Shown piece after piece: positions 35,701-44,280 of a stretch of DNA of 64,000 bases (position 1 is its first letter; the number at the start of each line of letters is the position of its first letter). Position numbers and translations under genes: made by a program. This stretch comes from Ischnura elegans (taxonomy: Eukaryota; Arthropoda; Insecta; Odonata; Coenagrionidae), in the NCBI RefSeq assembly GCF_921293095.1, contig NC_060254.1:7564001-7628000 (forward strand), in the 5' to 3' direction. The notes under the pieces were generated by a model. That model was not told the origin of the DNA. It did not search any database and saw nothing but the letters and a program-made list of their open reading frames with translations.

Positions 35701-38700
35701 GGCAAGTTTACACAGAGCATTTCTTGTGCAAGTTAATGTCTAAATGCATGGGCACGAGAATGAATGTGAAAATGCACAGAAAAACTACCCAACTTCTACA
35801 AATGCTTGAACAAAAAATATAACCTATTCTAATTTGATTCATTCATTCACACACGCTCTGTTCCAGTCCAACAAAAACCATAATTCATGCAATCAGACAT
35901 TCACTCCTACGGGCTTATGTGTCGTGTAAACAGGCCTTTAGAATTTAAAAAACTCTCACCAACTATGATCCTGAGACTAATTCATTTACTACATCAAGAG
36001 CTAATACATACTACTCAGTAACTTAGAGTTCATTCCATAATCAAAACATAGAACTTAATCAGGATTCCCTTTTTATTCAGATCATCATTGATCAATCATA
36101 AGTCAACAACTTCCTTAACCCATTATTATCAATTCCCGAGAAGGGAATACATAGTATTTTATGCATAATAGCAATACCTATGGTCTCATATCTTTCAGTA
36201 TTAATTGAAAGATATAAAGCATATAAGGCTAAAAATTCCTCGCTATCAAATGCTTACTAAAAGACACTTAAGTCCACCAGGAAAATACACATTAATAGAA
36301 ATTATTTAAGACAGGAAACTAATGTCTAAAGCACACTTCAGTGAACTTTTCATAAAAAGAGACATGTTGCTTATTCAACTTTGCATGGTGATATGAGAAA
36401 TGAATGCTACAGTTTTCACTGGATACCACTAAAAATAATAAAGTATGTCGTAAATTTCAGTAAACACACTCTCTATTAGCATTATCGCTATCAAAATAAT
36501 TTTTAGCTATTTGTAGCACAGACCGAAAGAATTTGTAACACCCATTACCAGTGAACATGTCAACCCTACCTCAAAGATATTTTCATTAAATAATACTTTC
36601 ACACATCCACTGAGGGGTACACTCTAAGCTTCAATAATTTCTTTGCAAATACACTTCAATAATTTCTTTGCAAATATAATGGTAATAATGAATGGATGAA
36701 AATAATTGCTTCATTAAAATATATATTCCCACTTGAATAAACAAATCCAAGGATAAAATAGAGGAGGCAATCACAAGAGCAACCTATCATGGCATGGTGT
36801 ACGGTGGCAAAACATTGTTAAGCATGGGCGCACAATTACCATCTACGATCCTGATACTGGCACTAGTTTTGCACTAGTTTTTGTTTTTGGATTCAATGTA
36901 AACAAATGAAGGTATTGATACGGTGCCTCGTCTGCCACTGTCAGTTGGCTTCGATGCTTTCAATACACACCTTCACGTGCTGACTGCTTTCATTGCCTTT
37001 GTGCTGGCGCTTTTAAGTGATTTTTTAAATGGAGATAAAATATCTCTTATTTACTGTCCAAAATCACACTGGCTGTCAGCACTTATGATAATGACAATTG
37101 AGAGTGTGTTACTGAAATTTAGTACTTAATTATTTGATTAGTATCCAGTGAAAATTGCAGTCTTCATTACCCATGCAGCCATGCAAAGTAGAATAAGTAA
37201 CACGCCTGCAGTTATGAATGGTTTACTGAAGTGTGCTTTATGGATGAGAGTGCAGTCTTAAATAATTTCACGATGACAAAGCATGTGAAAACAGTCCATG
37301 GCCAGTACTGGTGCTGGCAATATGAATAAAATATTCACTTCTCACATACTAAGATATGTACATATATGTATGTAACAATAGATTCTAAAATGGAAATCTT
37401 CCCTTGTATTTTCCTTATGATAAAAATGAAAGAAAGTTTTCAACTGACTTGAATTCTCTCAAGGACGACAGCTTGACCACTTCACCATGTGAGTAACGGC
37501 ATTTGTCATCGCTGAACTTGCAGTTCCCTTCCAGGAAGTATGGACATGGCAGCATCTCTTGGTGAGTAGGGTTCACAAATATTACTCTGACCTAAAATGC
37601 ATACAAAACAATCGATTACTAAAGGATTAATTTAAACCCTAGAAAAAACTTATTAGAATGGCTGAAGTTTACAAGTCATGATGAAAACTGAACATATTTT
37701 TTCCCACTACATATTAGTACATATAAGCTCTCAAGCTTTGAGCAAAAACTGGTCGATTGAAATTGGCAAAAGATGGGTGGCAATTGAAAGATGTACATGT
37801 GCAAATCTCGACAGAGGAGGGAGAACATGTCCTGATGGTGAAAAACCAGTTGTGTTTTGAACTGCCACTGCTATTCGGAAGTATCACCTGGTGTGAAACC
37901 TGGGAAACATTTTTACATTCAATTCACTGGTTTAATATGAAATCATTAACTATGAGACATAGACTTCACCTAATGATTAAAATGATTGGCCTGGCATTAA
38001 AGAGTGAAGGCCAATGAGCCCGCCCAGAATTTCTTCCCTTGTCTTCAAATATAATTCAGTCTTTATCAATTATAGCCTCCTTGGCTAAAAGTTTAAAGGA
38101 TGAGATTTTAAAGTGACGATAATTATTTTTCGCGATTAAATGAAAAGTGAAAATTTTCAAGCGTGCAAAAATGCGATGGCTAAGTATGAATGCTGGGAAA
38201 AGCCCAAGTGAAGTCATTCTGGTTCCCGCTGTCGCCGCGTGAGGTGACCATGGGGCAAGGATATTTGCGCCGCTGTGATGCAGGCTGCTAACAGGTAGCG
38301 CTTGGTTTAAATAAGCATTATTAATACCTTATCAAAAGAAGGAAACTTTCCGACCATAGGCAGTTTTGATAGGTGATTATTAAGAGATGTTTCCCTGAGC
38401 TCTGTGCCTCATGCATGCATTGGTAATCTCAGACGATGTAAAACTCTTATCTACTTGTATAGCATCGAGGTCCCTGTAATGACACATGGAGTGGCATCGC
38501 ATGGGCGCCAATCTAGCCTTTTTCAAATGCAGTTAAAATTGACCATTAACATTCGTCTAAACTGAGATTTCTAATTTGTATATTATGAATACACTAATGG
38601 TGGGTAAGGAATCACAATCAATGCCTTTCATTTTCTTTGATGAAGGAATCTACCCCTATTCATAATACGATTATTTAAACGTCATCCACAAAAAAATGAC

Positions 38701-41402
38701 TAAACTTTAAAAATCAACATATATCCCTGGTCTCGGTGACCGTTGCTGGGCCTACTTCATCTTGATGATCTTCAATATGAACTTGTTTCCAGCAACTCAC
38801 AAAATACATATATCCCACATCCCAGTTAAAATTGTCTTCAAATCATACCAAGCGAAAAATCTCTAAATCATTCCCCTTACATGAGGATATACCATTCCTC
38901 CAAAAACGGGAAATTTGGTTTTAGCATTGGTACCCCACATCACCATAATGATGAAGGCGTAGTATTCTTCCTAATCATTTTTTTACGGCATTTATAAATC
39001 CCTTTCCTGGAGGCATTGCAACAGGTGGCCTCCTCATCCAAGGGTGCTGTGCCTCCTCATCCAGGGGTGCTGTGCCTCCTCCCTTTTCCCTTCCTCTAGC
39101 ACTCCCTCCTCCTGAGGTACCACCATTAAAGTCTCGGACTTTTGAGCCTGGCCTCAAAGAATGAATACCTGCCAGCCTGCCCAGGATTTCATTTCCGTGC
39201 CTAGAAATGATGTTTCAGTAGCCTCTTTGGCTAAGGGTTGCGGGAAAGAGGGTACAGGGGAACGCACAACCATTTGAAACAACATTCTCCAGCCTTGATC
39301 ACTAGATCCACAGGTCAAGCAATGAAATGTCATCCACAATGGATGACCAAACGCATTGGAAACATGAGAGTAAGTGATTCAATTTGTGTGATGTGAAGCA
39401 AGGGATCATATTTTAATGGAATTCACCAGTCACAGGAGGAATTTGGCTAGTGACTGAGGGAATTTAATAGTAATATTTTCTGTAATAATTCGAGCCAATA
39501 GACATGGTAAAAGAGAAAATTAAGCAATGGTAAATGATTCTACAGAGTTTCAGCATACGCACCTGAATTTGGTGGACACTTGACACACCCTCCTCGTAAG
39601 GCTCGACTTGGCTTACAATGGCATTATGGTAACTTGTCTCTCCCCATTCGTGGGAATGAGGCACCTGGCACCTCATGCCTTCCAGGGACTTCAACTCATC
39701 CTGAAAGAAATGGAAAATAAAAAATACTGTGTACATGAACACAATGGAAATTGAGCAAATTAGGTAACCAGCACTAAAATGAAATATTTCTCATCCATTA
39801 CAAAGCCTCACAGAATTGAAAATCTTCAACAGAATATGATAGAGATGTATTTAAATTTTCTGTTTTCTGGGACAGTGAAAAAGTTTACACGACTCCGATC
39901 ACAGCAGATTCCAACCAGTCAAAAAGGAGAGTTATTTATGAAGGGGAGGACAGTACATATCAATATTCAATGTCGGGCACAAAGGGCCCGACATTGAATA
40001 TTGATATGTACTATCCTCCCCTTCACATCTTATATATATCATACCAAAATATTCCATTTCTCTACTCAAAATTAAATTTCCTGCTCAAAAACATTTTCGA
40101 AAAGTCTAAGTCAATTTCAAAACAAAGGTAGGAAAATGAGAACAGGACGAAGGAAAAAAATTGAAGCTTCCTCACTTGTAGCACCTCCAAATCACATTTT
40201 GCAAAAAGTCGTGAGAGGACCACTATTTGAGCAGGTTTGCTACCGATGAGGCGACCAGATTCCTTGAGAAGCTCTCTTTTAAAACAAAATTAGTCTCTTA
40301 AAAAAATAGCAGCTAAGCCGTAAGCCTCAGTGAGGAGCAGATAGTAAGAATTTACTACATTATTATTGACAGTTTTTATTCAAATACGAAATACACAGAT
40401 ATTGTTATTTGGTGTGCAATTGAATTATTTAATCCACAGTGTAGCCGACTGAAGGAATCCATAGTAGATACAAATAGAATAGTTAGACAAGTTAAAACAA
40501 ATCAACATAAGGAACAATGATAATCAATGATAATTATGCAGTTAATAGAATAGAGGCGAGTTTATTTAGAAAACATCCCTTTTATACGATAGAGATAGAT
40601 ACATCAACCATTATGTTTGAATAAACGAGCAAGGCTACGTCCAAGAACCCTACATATATAGGGTTCTTGGCTACGTCGATGTCTCATTCACTGCTGCTGC
40701 AGCTGACCAGCATACTATGCATGCCAAAAGCAAAAGCCTTCCAATGTTCTTTAATATATCTCCTTGGATATCTTACCAAAATATTCCATTTCTCTACTCA
40801 AAATTAAATTTCCTGCTCAAAAACATTTTCGAAAAGTCTAAGTCAATTTCAAAACAAAGGTAGGAAAATGAAAGCAAAGAAGTATACCGTAATATCTGGG
40901 GCATCATATGAGTTATCCTCGGCATCGGTATTCCTCTTTTCTTCATTATCTGCCAATGTGCTGCCCACTTCTGCCTGTAGAAGACTTGAATTAATTCACA
41001 TTCCATTAGAACAATGGGAATTACTATGCAAATAACACCACCTTAAATAGTTCGTATTCCGCCTTAAAAGGGTCATCCTCTACTGCAGATTCTTCTTCAA
41101 TAGATGAGAGAACTCCTAAAAGCTGCTGCTTCTTCAATGACAGCAAATTTTCTTTTGTAAGCTTAATAACTTCTTGAATGTCAGCTTGCAATGTCTCTAA
41201 ACTTTCTCGTTGCTCGGGCGGTGTTATACTTATTGCTTTATTAACTTGGTCCAGCTTTATAAATTAAGATTAATAATATGATACGGATCTTTTGAAATAT
41301 TTTCCATTAGACAGTATAAGAAAATCAGATGAAAATTTTAAATACCTGAATTTCGTATTCGGCAATTGATGACAACAAGGTTTCTTCACTTTGAGAATCC
41401 AT
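14573..41402 (-). CDS. ZGPAT: ZGPAT: CCCH zinc finger, Tudor-like and G-patch domain protein (11 coding exons)
   Basis: Coding exons in transcript order: 41346-41402, 41042-41254, 40888-40974, 39563-39700, 37449-37591, 35228-35439, 34635-34777, 21039-21159, 19595-19798, 15373-15558, 14573-14742. All introns are GT/AG and phases agree, giving 1,674 nt (557 aa); the human protein is slightly shorter from memory. Domains: N-terminal coiled-coil region; one CCCH finger (C181, C189, C196, H200) in a context close to vertebrate ZGPAT; Tudor-like fold about 220-285; acidic stretch about 290-303; G-patch about 322-370, with GALGAWEKHTK joined across intron 7 to GIGSLLMSKMGYVVG; Lys/Gly/Arg-rich linker; two C-terminal coiled coils. 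Family knowledge: vertebrate ZGPAT is a nuclear DNA-binding repressor linked to NuRD, and G-patches generally activate DEAH helicases. Role in this species is inferred. The start is the first ATG of exon 1 and aligns with the family N terminus. Intron 7 holds a nested retrotransposon. Confidence 0.95.
15373..15558 (-). CDS. ZGPAT: ZGPAT coding exon 10 (coiled coil)
   Basis: 186 nt. Encodes a basic lead-in followed by a heptad-like helix (LQLEEDIKRAERDLIKLKDS). Phase 1 at both ends. Confidence 0.9.
15795..15965 (-). mobile_element. tRNA-derived SINE fragment
   Basis: On the minus strand GGGATCTGGGTTTGAATCCT has a box B, followed by CCTCAGAATTTTTGCATT and GATGAATCCAGAAAGGTATG. Box A is decayed. 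In ZGPAT intron 9. Confidence 0.45.
16165..16239. repeat. Inverted repeat followed by a 28-bp perfect palindrome
   Basis: AACTAATAGGG...CCCTATTAGTT, then the palindrome at 16212-16239 (CATAGAGTAAGTAT and its complement). In ZGPAT intron 9. Confidence 0.85.
17183..17365. repeat. Inverted repeat with Penelope-like motif
   Basis: TGGTGTGTAGTGCATTCATT and AAATTAAATGCACTACACAC flank a CT-rich spacer. Next to the left arm, the minus strand reads CTGAAGATGTTGTAGTAACA then TTGAAATCTAGGTCGTAATA, a motif also seen in the palindrome at 58618. In ZGPAT intron 9. Confidence 0.55.
18679..19292. mobile_element. Noncoding DNA transposon, GGTTCCCACTCAA termini
   Basis: Left CACGGTTCCCACTCAA and right (complement) CAGGGTTCCCACTCAACC are inverted, each followed by repeated TTCACGG and CCAGGTTTTCACGG segments. 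Flanked by the 5-bp repeat AGATG. Related fragments lie near 43190-43300 and 44110-44190. hAT-like by terminus, but 5 bp is not the usual duplication length. Confidence 0.65.
19595..19798 (-). CDS. ZGPAT: ZGPAT coding exon 9 (basic linker)
   Basis: 204 nt. Encodes DHCMAMKEQGWETDPTKAGG, a Lys/Arg/Gly-rich run that could act as a nuclear localisation or RNA-contact segment, then TPDTNVFDFINSHIAHRKG, a conserved ZGPAT block. Confidence 0.93.
19799..21038. other. ZGPAT intron 8
   Basis: 1.24 kb, AT-rich, with simple ATA/AAT tracts near 20790; no element recognised. Confidence 0.5.
21039..21159 (-). CDS. ZGPAT: ZGPAT coding exon 8 (G-patch core)
   Basis: 121 nt. Encodes GIGSLLMSKMGYVVGTGLGK and RGEGRLEPVPAVVLPTGKSL, the canonical G-patch glycine pattern. 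Acceptor TGCAG/GG, donor CTAG/GTTGGT. Confidence 0.95.
21600..21745 (-). mobile_element. tRNA-derived SINE fragment
   Basis: On the minus strand GGTACCTTAGTAGGTAGAGC, GCTTACCTGCTAACAGAGTG and GAGTTCAAGCCC keep a tRNA-like layout (boxes A and B). In ZGPAT intron 7, outside the nested LINE. Confidence 0.5.
22762..23680 (-). pseudogene. LINE reverse transcriptase, C-terminal part
   Basis: Contains GVRQGCSLSPVIFNVYIEKA, then FANDI where active elements have a pair of catalytic aspartates (one Asp is Asn here), then YIWSMLLYGSEAWTM and NNLIGHILRNDG in shifted frames. Several frameshifts. Continuous with 32092-32722 once the LTR element is discounted. Confidence 0.88.
23685..24703 (+). repeat. 5' LTR
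   Basis: 1,019 bp, TG...CA ends. It contains two poly-C runs near the start, three TTTTCGCGC-type repeats, an array of CCTGTCTCTG(G/C)AAAAT-like units (about 23850-23940), and a TATATAGG box at about 23997-24004 that may be the promoter. Confidence 0.96.
24707..24721 (+). promoter_or_regulatory. Primer-binding site, initiator tRNA-Met type
   Basis: TGGTAGCAGAG begins 3 nt after the 5' LTR and is complementary to the 3' end CTCTGCTACCA of animal initiator tRNA-Met. Partial match continues into the T-arm (GGTTCGAT). Confidence 0.85.
24722..25085 (+). other. Untranslated leader of the LTR retrotransposon
   Basis: Region between primer-binding site and gag-pol start. It holds short ORFs that look incidental and would include any packaging signal; none is recognisable. 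Confidence 0.6.
25086..29147 (+). CDS. Gag-pol polyprotein of Ty3/Gypsy retrotransposon
   Basis: Single frame of 1,353 codons. Gag-like region 1-310 ends in a CCHC zinc knuckle (CSYCHKPGHKVNVC, about 276-289). Aspartic protease motif IDTGCS has its catalytic D near 330. Reverse transcriptase spans about 500-720, with YIDD at 647-650. RNase H about 790-910 begins with FVDASN (D near 796). Integrase has an HHCC zinc finger from about 1009, catalytic D1078, D1138 and E1173, and a C-terminal WKGPFVL module near 1310. No stop or frameshift separates gag from pol, so both are made as one precursor unless processing or recoding occurs elsewhere. D1138 and E1173 are separated by 34 rather than the usual 35 residues. 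The start is the first ATG of the frame. Encodes particle, replication and insertion functions of the element, not a host role. Confidence 0.96.
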   Translation: MPGGIDNPYEKTYLTTGEDRKARGTANVSVGSEVSNNERESSLEVVPPRPTHEESCDVHVSHEMSASQTLPVSEGLVIVKQLLSDFPPFEVSNSENWFNFMLKVNEIVSLSLVPLSTLLYLVVSKLPASSRHFWLSMLNLNLAWSEITEKVWARIVSDREFDRLITTKVKRFQFPRETPHDFVCSVRNATQVLGLQYSESSIVRLIIQGLNPLTKSAIMFSNQPNTFVELDSVITQASKHLMDCAEYSNTFHRISRNPSSVASSSAPREVSFPINCSYCHKPGHKVNVCRKRRRFTQPAVSLMSVRDKCSTRLPILSINLHSMPCQALIDTGCSVSLCDEDFFASLKCCRSKVIRKNVDVDLITVSGQPFHINSSVSLKVQIGKFSWNHVFYLAKIPFPVLLGVDFICNSKMIIRPANVSFEIAPNSLFSFTDNCEAFKSAPVSNSSESHVLSSTEITLCDKLKGLLSKFPDVISQELGVTSVMTYEIELLDSTPIRSHPYSLSPPKANLMKKHIQSLLDKKVIEVSNSNWCSPAFLVPKKDGSERLVVDYRKLNKVVKSDGYPTPSVEHAFQYLADAKYFTVLDLNSAFHQIPLSENSKKLTAFVTPFGVYQYNRLPFGFVNSPQIFTRLINEVLGDLKYSCVYPYIDDLCIYSKSAEDHVSHVNAVLNKLRSAGLTVCEDKVKLGVESLTFLGHLITNGTLQVDPERVRPIEQFPVPRNVKEVARFIGLCGFYCKFIPRYSEISMPLNRLKRKNVPFQWTAVENEAFCQLKKALTNPPVLSFPRFDEEFHLFVDASNLAVGAVLNHKVNGDFVPVAFASKALLEHERKFSSYELECHAIHFGIQKFSVYLQVKPFHLYTDNGALTWLFSHPKQLGKLGRMVLKLSSYKFTVHHVRGASNSVADCLSRIEPSSSTNSHLDVESNTHKESAVPYSCVLHKLPLSFVDIRKHQETDLVLKDIFNQINNNSLNDKNYFLKGQLLCYGNSKIKRGRAVLPTVLRPMIFQYFHCSSMSAHLGMAKTYDKISRHFWWKDMKREVYDMVRKCHLCQTCKPRNAPPPGMLSSHNPSEVWERLYIDFVGPLPLTKGGHQYVLSLIDGFSKFCFLEPVRKATAGSVVSILTQRVFPKFGFPKYLVSDNAQVFKSHAVKEMCLQLGVKQIFVSPYYPCSNQVERLHRNLKSALAILCNNAHHMWDSMLADLNFALNTASHESSGYSPAKIIFGRELKHPLINQWDIPKSLFENDLSDNDRQACLNHVIANLKKARNRYKESYNKSHSQITFCVGDLVLCKNHPVSSKGEQKMAKLEPLWKGPFVLKKYLSPVTVILEVSPGKEKICHVSHLKAYHGGIANSSN
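29148..31067 (+). other. Long 3' noncoding segment of the LTR retrotransposon
   Basis: About 1.9 kb of AT-rich sequence between gag-pol and the 3' LTR. No frame longer than about 85 codons and no envelope-like domain was seen. It ends CACAGAGGA, a short polypurine tract, directly before the LTR. Confidence 0.75.
31068..32087 (+). repeat. 3' LTR
   Basis: 1,020 bp, essentially identical to the 5' LTR; the only difference noted is an extra C in the second C run. Followed by the ACGG duplication. Confidence 0.96.
32092..32722 (-). pseudogene. LINE reverse transcriptase, N-terminal part
   Basis: Frame of about 204 codons: INKASGIDDIPAELIKNSGE, PIPKKKRAEKCEDFRTISLT, DEDQFGFRKNKGTREAILAL, FVAFVDLEKAFDNVDW. 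The frame stops near 32108 shortly before the LTR insertion point; the palm continues at 23680 on the far side. Confidence 0.88.
32818..34020 (-). pseudogene. LINE endonuclease domain, disrupted
   Basis: RIGTWNVR near 34000 is followed at once by a stop. A frame of 362 codons (33906-32818) then carries the remaining APE motifs and the basic linker and stops at NHFKEI. Order and content match the N-terminal half of APE-type LINE ORF2. Frameshifts and stops show it is inactive. Confidence 0.85.
34635..34777 (-). CDS. ZGPAT: ZGPAT coding exon 7 (acidic stretch, G-patch start)
   Basis: 143 nt. A Ser/Asp/Glu-rich run is followed by the start of the G-patch (GALGAWEKHTK) and a phase-0 donor opening the 13,475-bp intron that holds the nested retroelements. 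Confidence 0.93.
35228..35439 (-). CDS. ZGPAT: ZGPAT coding exon 6 (Tudor-like domain)
   Basis: 212 nt. Encodes a Tudor-like barrel: GSRVLAKRSDGLWHRARVT, then GGWVVKFESSGKITETNLAD and LLPLG. The human protein has the equivalent block after its CCCH finger. Confidence 0.93.
35735..35945 (+). repeat. Dispersed repeat, copy 2
   Basis: Diverged copy of the sequence at 655-905, same orientation, in ZGPAT intron 5, ending GTCGTGTAAACAGGCCTTT. Confidence 0.6.
36631..36681 (+). repeat. 25-bp tandem duplication
   Basis: CTTCAATAATTTCTTTGCAA followed by ATA(C/T) occurs twice in a row in ZGPAT intron 5. Confidence 0.85.
37449..37591 (-). CDS. ZGPAT: ZGPAT coding exon 5 (CCCH finger)
   Basis: 143 nt. 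Encodes VRVIFVNPTHQEMLPCPYFL and the rest of the C-x7-C-x6-C-x3-H finger, then SHGEVVKLSSLREF. The donor AA/GTCAGT leaves two bases for the next exon. Confidence 0.95.
38105..38670 (-). repeat. Dispersed repeat, copy 2, uninterrupted
   Basis: Reverse-orientation homologue of 1921-2122 plus 3197-3640, in ZGPAT intron 4. Serves as the empty site for the transposon in copy 1. Confidence 0.75.
39019..39085 (+). repeat. Short tandem repeat (about 24 bp units)
   Basis: CCTCCTCATCCA(A/G)GGGTGC and TGTG repeat two to three times in ZGPAT intron 4. Confidence 0.8.
39563..39700 (-). CDS. ZGPAT: ZGPAT coding exon 4
   Basis: 46 codons, phase 0. It encodes the conserved segment ahead of the zinc finger (DELKSLEGMRC, HEWGETSYHNAIV), which aligns with the region before the finger in vertebrate ZGPAT. 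Confidence 0.92.
39941..40023. repeat. 37-bp-arm hairpin
   Basis: Arms 39941-39977 and 39987-40023 are complementary except for one base, with a 9-nt spacer (CACAAAGGG). In ZGPAT intron 3, next to a 98-bp duplication. Confidence 0.92.
40042..40139 (+). repeat. 98-bp duplication, distal copy
   Basis: Identical by eye to 40774-40871 (offset 732 bp), same orientation. Includes TACCAAAATATTCCATTTCT and TTTCAAAACAAAGGTAGGAA. Confidence 0.93.
40774..40871 (+). repeat. 98-bp duplication, copy beside ZGPAT exon 3 donor
   Basis: Ends 16 bp from the exon 3 donor at 40887. The intervening 634 bp holds the 30-bp hairpin at 40641-40670 (CCAAGAACCCTA and its complement) flanked by GGCTACGT copies. Confidence 0.93.
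40888..40974 (-). CDS. ZGPAT: ZGPAT coding exon 3
   Basis: 29 codons, phase 0. Acidic, probably disordered linker (AEVGSTLADNEEKRNTDAED...). A 98-bp block lying 16 bp inside the following intron is duplicated 732 bp away. Confidence 0.85.
41042..41254 (-). CDS. ZGPAT: ZGPAT coding exon 2
   Basis: 71 codons, phase 0 at both ends. It encodes a Glu/Lys/Leu-rich helical segment (from LDQVNKAISITPPEQRESLE to AEYELFK) that probably forms a coiled coil. Confidence 0.9.
41346..41402 (-). CDS. ZGPAT: ZGPAT coding exon 1
   Basis: Starts with MDSQSEETLLSSIAEYEIQ and ends in phase 0 at an AG/GTATTT donor. The 5' UTR and transcription start are not defined. Confidence 0.88.
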
Positions 41403-42069
41403 TAGCAAATTTTACAAATATCCCCAAGTATTAACAGAACATCAAGTACTTTATTTCCTCATTTCCAATGGCTCACATTTCGTATCAAAAACTAATAATG
41501 AAAGGAGGATATGTCAACGGATGTCAACATTGCCGAATAACAACATACATTTAACGAACGTATGTTGCATAACTTCCCAAAAATCAGGGGCGAAGTTATT
41601 TGGCGGTGTTGGCGGTTGATTTAAACCGCATTCTCATACCCAAAAAAACGGTCGAGGCTCGAAGAATAACTTGGTGATGTATAACGAATTAAGTTTAAAT
41701 AATTTTTTGTATAGAGCTCAAGTAACAAGGTGCCAAAATTATTAACCATAGGAGCACGAAGCTTGGTAGCATGTCAAGGATTCAAATTAAACCCTTGTAT
41801 TTTATGTTTGTTTAACTTTTAAGAATGTGATCAAAAACACCAAGTAAAAGAGCGAAGTAATACATTTTGACGCATTGGGGATTTTTTTTTATCTGTTTGG
41901 AGTTATAATTTCCTAGTTATTTACCGGTGAAAAATAACTTTTGCTCATTTTCACTCAGTTTAAACGGGGAATGTTGCTGTATTTCTTGCCCATAAATTTA
42001 TTTCGAACAATCTCACTTAAAATCTTGGATTTTTGGAAAAATTAACATTTATTTTATTATCCGCAGTTC
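41403..42069. other. ZGPAT upstream region
   Basis: Must include the ZGPAT 5' UTR or promoter unless an upstream noncoding exon exists. No TATA box or other motif could be assigned. Confidence 0.4.
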
Positions 42070-43111
42070 AAAATAAAATGAATCCATATTATATCTCAAT
42101 CCATATGTATCCGTAATCCAAGTGAATCCTTAATCCATAATTATCTCGAATCCATATGGATATCCAATCAACTTAAACCCTGTATCCATCTAAATCTTGA
42201 ATTCTCAAGGCTCAATGTGAATATGGAATCCATTCTAATCTCTTTTCGTAAGGGTTCGCATCCATTAATATCTCGATTCCAGGTTGTGTTGTGAAAGAAT
42301 ATGTATTTGAAATCCATGTGATCTCTCTATCCATCTGTATCCGTAATCTAAGTGAATCCTAAATCCATAATTATCTGAAATACTTATGGATATACAATCT
42401 ATTCAAACCCTGTATCCATCTGAATCTTGAATTCATATGAATCTAGGATCAAAACGAATATGGAATCCATGTTAATATCTTTCCATTAGGGACACGAATC
42501 CATTAATATCTCGACTCCAGGTTGTGTTGTGAGTGAGTATGTAATTGAAATGCATGTGATCCCTCAATCCATCTGAATCCGTAATCCAAGTGTATCCTTA
42601 TTCCATAATTATCTGGAATACATTAGGATATACAATGCATTTAAACCCTGTATCCATCTGTATCTTGAATTATTATGAATCTAGGGTCAGTGAGAATATG
42701 GAATCCATTCTAATATCTACCCATAAGGGTCTCGAGTCCATCAATATCTTGATTTTAGGTTGTGTGGTGAGTGCATTTTTATTTGAAATCAATGTGATCT
42801 CTGAATCCCTCTGTATCCGTTACCCAAATGAATCATTAATCCATAATTATCTCGAGTACATATGCATATACAAAAAAAATTCAAACCCTGTATCCATCTG
42901 AATCTTGAATTCATAAGAATCTAGACTCAATGTGAATATAAAATCCATTCTAATATATGTCCATAAGGGGCTTCAATCTATTATTATCTCGACTCCGGGT
43001 TGTGTTGAGAGCATATGTATTTGAAATCCATGTGATCCCTCAATCCATCAGCATCCGTAAACCAAGTGAATCCTTAATCTATAATTATCTGGAATACATA
43101 TGGATATAGAA
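42070..43111. repeat. Satellite array, about 238-bp unit, 4.4 copies
   Basis: The landmark G(T/A/C)ATCCGTAA recurs at 42107, 42337, 42575, 42813 and 43051 (periods 230, 238, 238, 238). Units carry many smaller ATCCAT/AATCC blocks, suggesting growth from a short ATCC-rich repeat. Copies are diverged. Lies between ZGPAT and Cdc7. Confidence 0.92.
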
Positions 43112-43189
43112 TTTGCGCTTCGAATACACGTATGCAGATAACTGCGTGGACAGTGTCGGCGAGTGACTTACCTTCAAACATGATCGGCA

Positions 43190-44280
43190 TATCAATTTTT
43201 CTTTTGAACGGTCAATTGTAGTTCTAAAATCAAGTTTGAGAGGTTTTTAAGGTTTTATGACGAAATTCACGGCTTTTTCCAGGGTTTTACACGGTAGATG
43301 AAATAGGGTGGTTTTTGCGTCTGATTTTATTTTTTTTATAAAGATCGTGGAAAAAATTGAGCGAGAGTAAAAATCATGCACGGACAATCCACAACCCGGA
43401 TAAACCGCAGCCGGATAATCGGGAGTCTGCTGTCCCTCAAATTGGCACTTTAACTAAAGAAAGTGTGGATGAATGATGAATCTCCATCCTTAACAATAAC
43501 TTAAATAGCATCCATAAGCTTGAACAGATACATAGTTGTGAGTCCTCACCATCCACCTCCGTCTTAGCTGTGTACGCCTCAGGCCAATCCTCATTACGCT
43601 CTCCATCCTTGGCCTCAGTACTCTGAAAGTAAGCATCAACAAATGATATCATGAATGGAAAGGGGAGCCACTACTATCTCAAGCATATAATAGGCTACAA
43701 CTGCTTTTTTAAACCACAGAGCAGTCACTTTCAAAAGTCAGTCCCCATGACCAGCATGATCAACTACGTTTTCCATAGTGCTTGAACTTTGGGTATTGTC
43801 TATGCCATCTGTGCCTAGAGAGGGCCAGTTTAGCATATTCTCACTCTCATCTTATGTCCCACCAAGCCACTCTTCACCATTCCTAAATTCTTTGCGACTT
43901 CCCCAACGCGTGGTCCCAGAACACAAGACGACGCCTTAGTTCACTAACACGCAACTCTCACCCTGATAGTATTCTGAGATAGATAGTCTGAGTAGTCTGG
44001 CTTGTACACAGAATTTATAAGACATATCTGCATCGCAACACACATGTAAGGAAGAAATGAAAATCAGACTTTATGACTGAAAGAGTATTTTTCAAGTTGC
44101 CTACAAAATAACCTTCACGAAATGTAGACCGTGAAAATGTGGAAAAAACCATGAATTCAGTAATTTAGTTAAAGTTGGAGCCCTGATCCATGTTGCGGAT
44201 TATCCGTGCATGATTTTCACTTTCGCTCATTATTTTCTGCAATATACTTTAAATGAAATCAGACGCAAAATCATCGGAAT
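43190..44280. repeat. Inverted and dispersed repeat fragments
   Basis: 43190-43300 matches part of the transposon at 18679. GCGTCTGATTT...AAAATCATGCACGGA at 43317-43405 recurs inverted at 44205-44275 and, diverged, near 48990-49080. The segment between has no gene. Confidence 0.6.

Larger units (their letters stand above)
35440..37448. other. ZGPAT intron 5
   Basis: Holds repeat copy 2 (35735) and the tandem duplication at 36631; otherwise AT-rich with nothing recognised. An ORF at 36923-37129 has no support as a gene. Confidence 0.5.

Noticed and set aside
42070-43111. CRISPR array
   Set aside because: Regular repeats, but units are diverged, about 238 bp, without spacers, and the DNA is eukaryotic.
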